From CALMKX01 sp036274895 (GTDB lineage: Bacteria; Acidobacteriota; Thermoanaerobaculia; Multivoradales; SZUA-115), in assembly GCA_036274895.1 (NCBI GenBank), contig DASUEU010000049.1:1-64000 (forward strand): 64,000 bases of DNA, written 5' to 3'. Shown one piece after another: positions 15,188 to 22,961 of the stretch (within the stretch, counting starts at the first letter, position 1; every line of letters starts with the position of its first letter). Position numbers and translations under genes: made by a program. A model generated the notes under the pieces. That model was not told the DNA's origin and did no database searches. It saw only the letters and a program-made list of their open reading frames with translations.

Positions 15188-16039
15188 CTATGGCACCACC
15201 AGGGTGCCCGGCACTTCTTCCCCGCGCAGGGCCCGCTCGACCACAGCCGGCTCTCGGCCGTCGATCAGCAGCGAGGTCACGCCCCGGCGGGCGAGGCGGG
15301 CAGCGGTGTCCACCCGCAGGCGGATGCCACCGGTGACGTCCACACCGGCCGCGCCGGAGAGGTCGAAGGCCAAGCGGGCTGCGGTGGTCGCCGTGAGCAG
15401 CGGCACGGTACGGCCCTCGCGGTCGTGGACGCCGGTGGTCTCTCCCGCCCAGATTACTCGCCGCACCGCCAGCCGGCGCCGCGGCAGGGTCTGGACCAGA
15501 GAGGCGAAGATCGCTTCGGTGGAGACCACCGCCGCGCCCTGACCGGAGTCCATCACCACGTCGCCGTAGAGCAGGGGCAGAAAGCCGCCTTCGAGCGCGG
15601 CCACCAGGGGCTCCAGGGCGAAGCGGCGGGTGAGGCCGAAGCGGGTCAGCAGGGTGCTCGAGGGGACGATCGAGAACGGTGTCTCGCCGGCGTCGATCAG
15701 GGCCTCGGAGACCAGGCGGTGAAGCCGGGCCGCAGCGGCCTGGGTGGCCGAGACGCCCCTGCGCTGGGCTTCCTCGCGGAGGCCCTCTCTCAGACGGTGG
15801 TGGCTCGCCTCCCAGTGACCGAAGGAGCCGCTACCGTGACCCACCAACAGCTTGTCCGTCATCGCCGGCCGGGCTGCGGCGATCTCCCGGGCCAGGCGGC
15901 CGATGACCTCGTGGCGGGCGCTCCCGCGTTGCTGCTTGTCGGTCAGCAGGCTGCCGCCGAGCTTGAGCAGGGTGATCTCGGCGAGGGGCTCTCGAGGGTG
16001 CGAAGAGCGTCGCGCGGTCGGGGGGCTCGGCTCGGTCAT
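15188..16039 (-). CDS. Isopentenyl phosphate kinase
   Basis: 283 residues, amino-acid-kinase fold. KLGGSLLTDK opens the fold, and GHGSGSFGHWEA contains the Gly-rich loop and the histidine that defines isopentenyl phosphate kinases (as in archaeal enzymes). The later SDGVPG-like region of other amino-acid kinases is replaced by TGVHDREG and the C-terminal VDVTGGIRLRVDTAARLARRG. The reaction is ATP-dependent phosphorylation of isopentenyl phosphate to isopentenyl diphosphate. It is the last gene of the isoprenoid operon, 9 bases after the decarboxylase, with AAGGAGG directly before the ATG. Its presence together with a decarboxylase and without phosphomevalonate kinase points to the alternative mevalonate route. 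Acetylglutamate or aspartate kinase function is unlikely given the motif. Confidence 0.88.
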   Translation of the reverse strand: MTEPSPPTARRSSHPREPLAEITLLKLGGSLLTDKQQRGSARHEVIGRLAREIAAARPAMTDKLLVGHGSGSFGHWEASHHRLREGLREEAQRRGVSATQAAAARLHRLVSEALIDAGETPFSIVPSSTLLTRFGLTRRFALEPLVAALEGGFLPLLYGDVVMDSGQGAAVVSTEAIFASLVQTLPRRRLAVRRVIWAGETTGVHDREGRTVPLLTATTAARLAFDLSGAAGVDVTGGIRLRVDTAARLARRGVTSLLIDGREPAVVERALRGEEVPGTLVVP

Positions 16040-16048
16040 GGGCCTCCT

Positions 16049-17068
16049 TCAGAACAGATCCGCGGCCGGCGCCGGGCCGCTGCCGACACCATCGGAGAGG
16101 ATCGAGCGCACGCCCGGCAGTGAGGCCAGACGGTCCGCGACCACCGCCGCGTCACGGGGCTCACAGATCACGTGGACGTTGGGCCCGGCGTCCATGGTAC
16201 CCCAGGCGCCGATGCCTGCGGCGCGCAAGGCTCGGAGCTCGGCGAGCACCACCAGGGTCGCCGGGGCCCAGTAGAAGATTCCGGGGCGGGAGGACATGGC
16301 GATCAAGTGGAGGTCGATCGCCTCTTCCTCGATCAGCGGGCCGAGGGCTTCGAGGTCCCTGGCCGCGAGGGCCGAGCGCACCCTGGCGAGCTTCTCGGGC
16401 AGTTGCTCGAGCCGCCGCTCGAAGTAGGGGCTGGTGGGGGCGCGGCGGTGGCCCTCCAGGGAGGAGACTTCCTTCTCGCCGGTCTCGATCAGGGCGATCA
16501 CGTCGCAGAGGGACCAGTGCTCGGCGGGATAGAGGACGTGGGCTCCGGCCCGGGCCTCGAGCCCGGCCGGCAGCTCGACGAAGCCGCCCAGCACCGAGCG
16601 GGCAGCCGAGGCCGAGCCGCTGGCGCGGGCCAGGGCCGAAAGCTCCCCGGCGGGCAGCTCGAGGCCGAGGCTCTCGAGGGCCGCCACGGCCAGGGCGGCG
16701 AAGCCCGAGGCCGACGAGGCCAGCCCGGCCGAGGCCGGGAAGCTGTTGACGGTGGCCACCCGGAACGAGCCCGCGAAGCCGGTGGAGCGCCGCAGCACGT
16801 CGAGGTGACCGACCACCCGCCGGCTGAAGCCGGCCGGGGCCGGTGCGAGGGCACCCCCGGGGCTGGCGAGCAGCACCTCGTCGGGCCCGGGCTCGGGCCG
16901 CGCCGCCACAGTCGAGTGGCTGAGGCAGGCCGACAGGGTCATCGAGATCGAGGCGTTGGCCGGGAGGGCCTCGGCCAAGTCCCGGGCGCCCCAGTACTTG
17001 ATGAACGCGATGTTGGCCGGCGCTGCCACCGAGGCCTTGCCCGCGGTGAGCGGGGCTCTCGCCGTCAT
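16049..17068 (-). CDS. GHMP-type mevalonate-phosphate or -diphosphate decarboxylase
   Basis: 339 residues, GHMP kinase fold. The N-terminus reads APANIAFIKYWGARDLAEAL, then SISMTL, the signature of mevalonate diphosphate decarboxylases; the P-loop equivalent is FPASAGLASSASGFAALAVA, and AYTMDAGPN is represented by WGTMDAGPNVHVIC near the C-terminus with the catalytic aspartate. In canonical diphosphate-specific enzymes the first motif is KYWGK; the second lysine is alanine here. Because the operon has isopentenyl phosphate kinase but no phosphomevalonate kinase, the likely substrate is mevalonate 5-phosphate, giving isopentenyl phosphate. Diphosphate decarboxylation remains possible if a phosphomevalonate kinase exists elsewhere. 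The ATG at 17068 overlaps the preceding stop (ATGA); the longer frame to 17338 only antisense-overlaps the fusion gene's end region and is rejected. Confidence 0.87.
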   Translation of the reverse strand: MTARAPLTAGKASVAAPANIAFIKYWGARDLAEALPANASISMTLSACLSHSTVAARPEPGPDEVLLASPGGALAPAPAGFSRRVVGHLDVLRRSTGFAGSFRVATVNSFPASAGLASSASGFAALAVAALESLGLELPAGELSALARASGSASAARSVLGGFVELPAGLEARAGAHVLYPAEHWSLCDVIALIETGEKEVSSLEGHRRAPTSPYFERRLEQLPEKLARVRSALAARDLEALGPLIEEEAIDLHLIAMSSRPGIFYWAPATLVVLAELRALRAAGIGAWGTMDAGPNVHVICEPRDAAVVADRLASLPGVRSILSDGVGSGPAPAADLF

Positions 17069-19545
17069 CAGCGCGGGCTCTCCCCTTCCTCGGCCCCCAC
17101 TTCGAGCGAGAGACCGGGCGCGCCCAGACGGGGCGAGAGCCCGGCGAGGCCGGACAGGAAGTCCCAGCCCGCGATCTCGGCAGGCTCGGGGTGGTAGACG
17201 ATCAGGGAACCCGCTCCCGATCCCGTGAGGGCGCCCGCGCCAGAGATCTTGGCGGCGCCGCCCTGGGCCTCGATGCGCGCGATCAGCTGGCGCACCGGCT
17301 CGGGGGTGACGCCCAGCTCGGTCAGGCAGGTCTGGCACTGGCGGATCAGGGCCAGCACCCGCGGCCGGTTCTCCTCCCGGCGGGCCAGCTCCTGGCGCAG
17401 GCCCCAGGTCGCTCTCTCGATGCGGTCGAAGATCTCTTCCACGTGCAAGCGGTCGGCCTGCCAGCGGCCGCGCACGGCGGCGACCACCTGGCCGGTCGCC
17501 TCGGCCGGAGTGCCGGTGTCGAAGACCCGCAGGCGCTCGAGCAGGGAGGAGCTGGCGGCGATCGAGTCAGCATGCACCTGACCGTCGACGTCGCGGCGCG
17601 CCCAGATCAAACCGCCCCGGACCACGGCGGCGCTGTCCACTCCCGAGGGCTGGCCGTGCTGGCGCCGCTCGATCTCCACCGACAGGGGCAGCAGGTCGTC
17701 GTCCTCGGCCGGCTGGCCCAAGAAGGCGAGCAGGGCCTGGGCCACGGCGCTGGCGGTGGCCGCGGAGCTGCCGAAGCCCGAGCCCAGGGGTAGCTCGGAG
17801 GCGACGGTCAGGGTGAAGGGGCGCGGCTCGACCCCCCCCGCCCTGCGCGCCGCCTCGCCGAGGGCGATCAAGGCGACGTGGGCGGGGTCCTCGCCCCGCA
17901 GGTGGCGGAAGGACTCCGCGCTGGGCGCGGCGACGTGCTCCTGCCAGCGCTGCCGGGCCGCCTCGACGTAGGCCACGATCTCGCTCCAGGCCAGCTCGCG
18001 GCGCACGCCCACGGCGGGCAACACCAGCTCGCAGCCTCGACCGTCCCGGCGGGGGGCGATGCGAGCCCTCAGCCGCAGGTCGATGGCGGCCACCAGGGCC
18101 GGCCGGCCGTAGACCACGGCGTGCTCCCCGGCGAGGATCAGCTTGCCCGGAGCGGAGACCAGGACCGGCAGGCCGGGCATCATGCGAGGCCGGCTGACCA
18201 GGGCGGGAGCGGCTGCCGGTGGGGGAGCCGCCGCGGGCTCGGGCCGGGAGCCCTCGTCGCTCTTGCCGCGGCCGAGCCGCTCGTGAGCGCGGGCGAGGTC
18301 CCGGGAGGTGAAGGCCGCCATCAGGGACAGCTCCCCGGCCAGCACCGCCGCGGCGAGGATCTCGCCCAGCCGGGTCGCCGCCGCGCCCGGGCGCGCCGGG
18401 TCCGGCTTGATGCCCAGGATGCTCAATGCCTCGCGCTGGGTTTCGAGGGCGGTGCCCCCGCCCACCGCCCCGAGGGGCATGTCGGGCAGGTAGATCGAGG
18501 CGTAGACGGCGTCCTCACCCCGCAGCTCGATGTTGGTGATCGCCATCGAGCCGCCGACCACGTGGGCGATGTCCTGGCCGGTGGCCAGGAAGAAGGCGGC
18601 CACCACGTTGGCCGAGTGGGCGTTGTAGCCCTGGGCTCCGGCGGCGATCGAGCCGAGCAGGTTCTTGCGGTACTGCACCTCGACCAGGGCCTGGGCGTTG
18701 GTCTTGAGGAACTTCGAGAGCACCGCCGCCGGCAGCACCACCTCGGCGTGGAGGCGCTTGCCCCGGCCCTCCTGGAAGTTGATCGCCGCCGGCTTCTTGT
18801 CCACGCAGTAGTTGCCGGATAGGGCGATGCAGCGCACGCCGGCCTTGGGCACGATGTAGTCGGAGACCACTCGGTCGCAGGCGATGGTGGCCATGTTCAT
18901 GCCCATGGCGTCCCCGGACTGGAAGCGGAAACGCAGGAAGACCGTGGTGCCGAAGGAGTAGGGGCGGATCTCGATCAGACGCAGGTAGCGGCTGGTGCCC
19001 TGGGCGATGGCGCGGATCTCGGCTTCGTGACGCTCGATCCAGGCGAGGAAGCGGCGGGTGTCGTCGATGCCGCTGGTCTCGAAGACAGGCGCCCGGGTCA
19101 TGCCGACGTCCTCGACCCAGGTGCGGGCGCCGCCGGCGGCGCGGATCGCCGCGCAGCCGCGGTTGATCGAGGCCACCAGGGCGCCCTCGGTGGTGGCCAG
19201 GGGCACGAAAACGTCGCCGTCGATCTGCTCGCCCCGCACGGTCAGGGGACCGGCCACGCCGACCGGCACCTGGGTGACGCCGATGAAGTTCTCGCAGTGG
19301 CGGGTGGAGGCCCGGTGGGCGTCCAAGGAGTAGCGGCCGAGGTGCTCGAGGTGGGCTCCCGAGATCTCCTCCAGGGCTTCGCGGCGGATCGCCGCGGCCT
19401 CCTCGGCCGGCAGCTCGGCGGGCAGCTGGTAGAAGCGCAGCTCACCACCGGCGAGGGCACGCATCAGGCGCTGCCGCTCGCCGGCCGGGACGCTCTCGAC
19501 CTTGGTGGCCGGAGCCGGGCGGTGGGCTCCCTTGGGGTCGCTCAT
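17068..19545 (-). CDS. HMG-CoA reductase / mevalonate kinase fusion protein
   Basis: 825 residues combining two consecutive pathway enzymes. Residues about 20-410 are a class I HMG-CoA reductase: ENFIGVTQVPVGVAGPL, catalytic Glu in TTEGAL, DAMGMNM (NADPH), Lys in DKKPAAINF, Asp in GQDIAH, GAVGGGT and His in ARAHERLGR. A Pro/Ala-rich linker of about 40 residues leads to mevalonate kinase (about 455-790): SAPGKLILAGEHAVVYG, LPLGSGFGSSAATASA, GQPSGVDSAAV and KISGAGALTGSGAG, i.e. all three GHMP motifs. The fused enzyme would convert HMG-CoA via mevalonate to mevalonate 5-phosphate. The ATG has GGAG upstream and lies 21 bases after the isomerase gene; its stop overlaps the decarboxylase start. No stop or frameshift separates the two halves. 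Confidence 0.93.
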   Translation of the reverse strand: MSDPKGAHRPAPATKVESVPAGERQRLMRALAGGELRFYQLPAELPAEEAAAIRREALEEISGAHLEHLGRYSLDAHRASTRHCENFIGVTQVPVGVAGPLTVRGEQIDGDVFVPLATTEGALVASINRGCAAIRAAGGARTWVEDVGMTRAPVFETSGIDDTRRFLAWIERHEAEIRAIAQGTSRYLRLIEIRPYSFGTTVFLRFRFQSGDAMGMNMATIACDRVVSDYIVPKAGVRCIALSGNYCVDKKPAAINFQEGRGKRLHAEVVLPAAVLSKFLKTNAQALVEVQYRKNLLGSIAAGAQGYNAHSANVVAAFFLATGQDIAHVVGGSMAITNIELRGEDAVYASIYLPDMPLGAVGGGTALETQREALSILGIKPDPARPGAAATRLGEILAAAVLAGELSLMAAFTSRDLARAHERLGRGKSDEGSRPEPAAAPPPAAAPALVSRPRMMPGLPVLVSAPGKLILAGEHAVVYGRPALVAAIDLRLRARIAPRRDGRGCELVLPAVGVRRELAWSEIVAYVEAARQRWQEHVAAPSAESFRHLRGEDPAHVALIALGEAARRAGGVEPRPFTLTVASELPLGSGFGSSAATASAVAQALLAFLGQPAEDDDLLPLSVEIERRQHGQPSGVDSAAVVRGGLIWARRDVDGQVHADSIAASSSLLERLRVFDTGTPAEATGQVVAAVRGRWQADRLHVEEIFDRIERATWGLRQELARREENRPRVLALIRQCQTCLTELGVTPEPVRQLIARIEAQGGAAKISGAGALTGSGAGSLIVYHPEPAEIAGWDFLSGLAGLSPRLGAPGLSLEVGAEEGESPR

Positions 19546-19566
19546 CTCAGTCTCCGCAACGGGGCG

Positions 19567-20604
19567 CTAGCGCGGGTCCCGCTCGAGCTTGACCTGGCGT
19601 AGCTCGGCGAGGTTGCGCACCCCCAGACAGAACATGGTGATCCGGAGCTCGGCGACCAGCTGGTCGATGCGCTCGGCCACGGCCTCGGCCGAACGCGTCG
19701 CGGGCTCCAGGAAAGGATAGGCCAGGCCGGCGAGGTCGGCGCCCAGGGCGAGGGCCTTGGCGACGTCGACGCCGTTGCGCACGCCGCCGCTGCCGATCAC
19801 GGTCACCCCCGGCACTCGCCGGGTCTGGCGGATCGACTCCGGGGTCGGCAGGCCCCAGCTGGCGAAGAGCTCGCCGATCGGCAGGTCGCCGGCGCGGGCG
19901 GCCTCGATGCGCGCCCAGCTGGTGCCGCCGCGTCCGGCGGTGTCGATGATCCGGATGCCGATGTCGGAAAGGGAGCGGGCAGCGGTCTCGGAGATCCCCG
20001 AGCCGACCTCCTTGGCGATCACCGGCACGTCGAGACCGTCCACCACCCGCTTCATCTTGGCCAGCAGGCCGGAGAAGTTTGTTTGTCCCTCGGGCTGCAA
20101 AGCCTCCTGGAGGGGATTGAGGTGGAGCACCAGGGCGTCGGCCTCGATCATCTCGACGGCGCGGCGGCACTGGGCGATGCCGAAGCCATAGTTGAGCTGC
20201 ACCGCACCGAGGTTGGCCAGCAGGGGCACCGAGGGCGCCACCGCCCGCACCTGGAAGCTCTGGCTCTGCAGCGGATCCTCGATTGCCGGCCGCTGCGAGC
20301 CCACTCCCACGGCCACCGACCGTCGTTGGGCACCGGCGGCGAGGTTGAGGTTGATGTCGTTGGCGGTTTCGGTGCCGCCCGTCATGCACGAGACCAACAA
20401 GGGTGCCGCCAGGCGACGGCCGAGGAAGGTGGTGCTGGTGTCGATGTCGGCGAGGTCGATCTCGGGCAGGGCTCGGTGCTCGAAGTGCCACTCGTCGAAG
20501 AAGCTCTCGGCGATCTGCATGCGCGGATCGAGGGCGAGCTGGAGGTGCTCGGCCTTGCGGTCCCGCAGCTCGGGGAGGTCTGCTTCCAAGGCGGGGGCGG
20601 TCAC
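19567..20604 (-). CDS. fni: Type II isopentenyl-diphosphate isomerase (FMN-dependent)
   Basis: 345 residues, the normal size for IDI-2. The N-terminal RKAEHLQLAL, the FMN/NADPH motifs SCMTGGTETANDINLNLA and VGVGSQRPAIEDP, the NYGFG/QLNYG region, HLNPLQEALQPEG and VKEVGSGIS are all present, and the C-terminal half has the TIM-barrel phosphate-binding GGVRNGVDVAKALALGAD. It interconverts isopentenyl and dimethylallyl diphosphate using reduced FMN. The start is a GTG at 20604 that overlaps the stop of the polyprenyl synthase (GTGA), so the two are translationally coupled. The gene links the mevalonate branch to chain elongation in the same operon. Confidence 0.95.
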   Translation of the reverse strand: MTAPALEADLPELRDRKAEHLQLALDPRMQIAESFFDEWHFEHRALPEIDLADIDTSTTFLGRRLAAPLLVSCMTGGTETANDINLNLAAGAQRRSVAVGVGSQRPAIEDPLQSQSFQVRAVAPSVPLLANLGAVQLNYGFGIAQCRRAVEMIEADALVLHLNPLQEALQPEGQTNFSGLLAKMKRVVDGLDVPVIAKEVGSGISETAARSLSDIGIRIIDTAGRGGTSWARIEAARAGDLPIGELFASWGLPTPESIRQTRRVPGVTVIGSGGVRNGVDVAKALALGADLAGLAYPFLEPATRSAEAVAERIDQLVAELRITMFCLGVRNLAELRQVKLERDPR

Positions 20605-21704
20605 TCTTCGCGCTCCTCCGAGTAGGCGATCAGGGCTTCGAAGAACCTCCGGCCCGCGGGCGAGAGGGGTAGCCGCGGTAGCAGCTCCCGGGCCGTGGCG
20701 AGGCGTTGGGCGATCATCTCATGGACGCGAGCGACGCCGCCGCGCTGGGCGATCAGATCGAGGGCCCGCGCCAGCTCGTCCGGTGTGCTGGCCGGGTTGC
20801 CGCGCACGGCGGCGAGGAGGCGGCGCTCCGCCGGGCCGGCGGCGGTGAGGGCGTGGTGCAGCGGGAAGGTGAACTTGCCCTCGAGGAGATCCCCGCCCAC
20901 CGCTTTGCCGGTGCGCTCCGGGTCGCCGAAGAGGCCGAGCAGGTCGTCCTTGAGCTGGAAGACCTCACCGAGGGCCTCACCGAGGATCGCCAGGTCGCGG
21001 AGGGTCTCTTCCCCGGCCTCGGCCAGTAGGGCACCCAGCTCGATCGGCCGTTCGACCGAATAACGTCCGGATTTCAAGCGCAGCACGGCGAGCAGGTCGG
21101 CCTCGGAAGGCTGCGCGGTGCGGCCGGCGACCAGCTCCAAGAACTGGCCCCAGATCACCTCTTCGGTCATCGCGGCGTAGGCGGAGCCGAGCCGGCGGGC
21201 GAGCGGCGCTGGCGCCGGGGTGGCGGCGAAGAGCTCGGCCGCGAAGCTCGCGGCGAGGTCGCCGGCCAAGATCGCCATCGAACGGCCGAAGTCCGCCCGG
21301 TCGCCGGAGAGCCCCTGGCCCTCGTGCAGGTGCTCGAACGCCACGTGGGCCGTGGGCCGCCCGCGGCGCAGCTCGGCGTGGTCCATGATGTCGTCGTGGA
21401 TCAGCAGGTAAGCGTGCAGCAGCTCGGTGGCCAGGGCCGCGGGCAGGGCCCGCTCGGGTGGCGCGCCGCCCAGAGCGCGGAAGGTCTCGAGCACCAGGAT
21501 GGGCCGCAGCCGCTTGCCGCCGGCCGCCACCAGGGACTCGACCGCGTCGACCAGCACCGCGGCGGCCGGCGCCTCGCGGGCCGCCGCGCGGCGCTTGCCG
21601 GCGAGAAACTCCGCCAGCGCGGAGTCGACGAGCTCCCGAGAGGGAGAGAGCAGCTCGCGGAAGGTGACCTGCGAATCGACGCCGGGGGCGCTCAGGGTGG
21701 GCAT
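20601..21704 (-). CDS. Polyprenyl (geranylgeranyl-type) diphosphate synthase
   Basis: 367 residues. Trans-isoprenyl synthase fold with the first Asp-rich motif DDIMDHAELRRG (FARM), GGKRLRPILVLE upstream of it, and the second motif FQLKDDLLGLFGD (SARM). It condenses isopentenyl diphosphate with allylic diphosphates to make C15-C20 or longer prenyl chains for quinones, carotenoids or lipids; the length cannot be fixed by eye. The ATG at 21704 is preferred over longer starts, which extend into unrelated low-complexity sequence. It is the first gene of the isoprenoid operon, about 26 bases downstream of a TGCTATCAT promoter. Confidence 0.92.
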   Translation of the reverse strand: MPTLSAPGVDSQVTFRELLSPSRELVDSALAEFLAGKRRAAAREAPAAAVLVDAVESLVAAGGKRLRPILVLETFRALGGAPPERALPAALATELLHAYLLIHDDIMDHAELRRGRPTAHVAFEHLHEGQGLSGDRADFGRSMAILAGDLAASFAAELFAATPAPAPLARRLGSAYAAMTEEVIWGQFLELVAGRTAQPSEADLLAVLRLKSGRYSVERPIELGALLAEAGEETLRDLAILGEALGEVFQLKDDLLGLFGDPERTGKAVGGDLLEGKFTFPLHHALTAAGPAERRLLAAVRGNPASTPDELARALDLIAQRGGVARVHEMIAQRLATARELLPRLPLSPAGRRFFEALIAYSEEREE

Positions 21705-21736
21705 CGTGAAGGGTTGCGCCCGGGCGCAACGGGCTG

Positions 21737-21745
21737 ATGATAGCA
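21737..21745 (-). promoter_or_regulatory. Extended -10 promoter of the mevalonate/isoprenoid operon
   Basis: On the minus strand TGCTATCAT (21745-21737) is a near-consensus extended -10. The expected transcription start is about 26 bases before the ATG of the polyprenyl synthase. No convincing -35 is seen, as with the other extended -10 sites in this window. Confidence 0.5.
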
Positions 21746-21778
21746 CCCGGACCTTGAGGCGGCCCCCTCGAGGGCCCT

Positions 21779-22195
21779 TTACCCGGGTGGGTGTCGACCG
21801 AGCGCCGTTTCCTCCTGGCGGATGGCCACGATGAGGGGTCGGTTCATGTCCAGAGCGGCGACGGTTGCCCGCCCGACCGGCGTGAGCCCGAGCAGGCGCG
21901 GACCCTGCCACCGGAAGCTCTCGGCCCAGCTGTCGAAGCGAGGGTTGAAGAGGCGGACCTCCTGGCGTGTCTCGGGGTCGATCGCGGTGAGCCGCGCTGC
22001 CTTGCGCAAGGAACAGGAGACGCACGCGAGGGCCAGGTTATCGGCGTTGGTAGTGCCCTGTTCCTTGACGGGAAGGACGTGATCGATGTGGAAAGTGGCT
22101 TCCTGGCCCGCCTGGGAGAGACCGCAGTACTCGCACCTGCCGGCAGCCCTGGCCAGGACCAGTCGGCGGAGAGCCGGCGGGATTGCAGTGCTCAA
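21779..22195 (-). CDS. HNH endonuclease
   Basis: 138 residues. The HNH/zinc region is AAGRCEYCGLSQAGQ, then HIDHVLPVKEQGTTNADNLALACVSCSLRKA, with two CxxC zinc pairs and the DH...N...H-like catalytic arrangement (IDHV, NLAL). The C-terminal part (about 75-138; PRFDSWAESFRW... RATVAALDMN) is the usual companion segment of stand-alone HNH proteins. The start is a TTG at 22195 overlapping the stop of the upstream 75-residue protein (TTGA). The biological target is unknown; members of this type are found as paired genes in many genomes and might act in defence, repair or as mobile elements. Confidence 0.88.
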   Translation of the reverse strand: MSTAIPPALRRLVLARAAGRCEYCGLSQAGQEATFHIDHVLPVKEQGTTNADNLALACVSCSLRKAARLTAIDPETRQEVRLFNPRFDSWAESFRWQGPRLLGLTPVGRATVAALDMNRPLIVAIRQEETALGRHPPG

Positions 22196-22419
22196 CCCGG
22201 CGAGCCCTGGCAGGTTCTCTGCGAGCGCAGGCGCAGGAGCGAGAGAAACTCGGAGATCTCGACCAGCCCTTCGGCCTCTCGGCGTTCAGCTGCCGTGAGC
22301 CCTTCTCCTCGATCCTGCTGATCCAACAGAGCTTGAAGGCGGGCATCGACGCCCGAGGGAAGGCGGAGCTTGGCGAGATCCTCCGGCATCTCGACTTCGA
22401 GCAGTAGCTGGTGGGTCAT
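22192..22419 (-). CDS. Small acidic protein co-encoded with the HNH endonuclease
   Basis: 75 residues. The protein is predicted largely helical (LEVEMPEDLAKLRLPSGVDA, LQALLDQQDRGEGLTAAER, EAEGLVEISEFLSLLRLR). It is translationally coupled to the HNH gene through a 4-base overlap and preceded by GAGGAGCTGACC before its ATG. Small partners of this shape recur ahead of stand-alone HNH nucleases; regulation or inhibition of the nuclease, antitoxin-like, is an inference from arrangement only. No DNA-binding motif is visible. Confidence 0.75.
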   Translation of the reverse strand: MTHQLLLEVEMPEDLAKLRLPSGVDARLQALLDQQDRGEGLTAAERREAEGLVEISEFLSLLRLRSQRTCQGSPG

Positions 22420-22451
22420 GGTCAGCTCCTCGGACCGGACGTGAGGGCAGC

Positions 22452-22457
22452 ATTCTA
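22452..22457 (-). promoter_or_regulatory. Probable -10 of the small protein/HNH pair
   Basis: TAGAAT on the minus strand (22457-22452) lies about 33 bases before the ATG of the 75-residue protein. The -35 region (ACTTTC around 22480-22475) is poor. The gap is shared with the divergent mscL promoter. Confidence 0.35.
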
Positions 22458-22527
22458 CCGTGAGCCGCTGGGCAGAAAGTCCGAGTTGGGGCCGGCCTCC
22501 CGCGTCGCGTCCCCTCGCTCCGAGCAG

Positions 22528-22533
22528 TAGGAT
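22528..22533 (+). promoter_or_regulatory. Probable -10 of mscL
   Basis: TAGGAT at 22528-22533 fits the TAGRNT hexamer repeated upstream of other units in this window and lies about 60 bases before the mscL start. The evidence is position and similarity only. Confidence 0.3.
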
Positions 22534-22592
22534 CGAACGCGACACGAGGACAAGGGTAGCTGCGGTGACTTCAACCAAGGAGGAGGTCCACC

Positions 22593-22949
22593 ATGTTCAA
22601 GGAGTTCCGCGAGTTCGCCGTGCAGGGCAACGTGATCGACATGGCCGTGGGGATCATCCTGGGCGGGGTGTTCACGCCGATCGCCCAGTCTTTGGTCACT
22701 GACGTGATCATGCCGCCGATCGGTCTGCTGCTCGGTGGTGCCGACTTCAAGGATCTCTTCGTGGTGCTCAAGGAGGGGGCCACCGTGGGACCCTACGCCA
22801 CCCTGGCGGCGGCGCGGGAGGCCGGGGCGGTGACGATCAACTACGGCACCACCCTCAACACCGTGTTCTCCTTCCTGGTCACGGCCTTCGCCATCTTCCT
22901 GCTGGTCCGGTGGATCAACCGGCTGCGCCGGGAGAAGCCGGCGGGGTAG
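22593..22949 (+). CDS. mscL: Large-conductance mechanosensitive channel
   Basis: 118 residues. Pentameric inner-membrane channel that opens under membrane tension to protect cells from osmotic downshock. The N-terminus FKEFREFAVQGNVIDMAVGI is the conserved gate-helix start, TM1 continues with IILGGVFTPIAQSLV and DVIMPPIGLLLGG; TM2 is TVFSFLVTAFAIFLLVRWIN, followed by a short basic C-terminus. The periplasmic loop (about 47-80) is of normal length; the C-terminal helical bundle is short. AAGGAGG precedes the ATG. It heads a long run of plus-strand genes, 12 bases before rimO. Confidence 0.96.
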   Translation: MFKEFREFAVQGNVIDMAVGIILGGVFTPIAQSLVTDVIMPPIGLLLGGADFKDLFVVLKEGATVGPYATLAAAREAGAVTINYGTTLNTVFSFLVTAFAIFLLVRWINRLRREKPAG

Positions 22950-22961
22950 ACTCTGCCGGCC

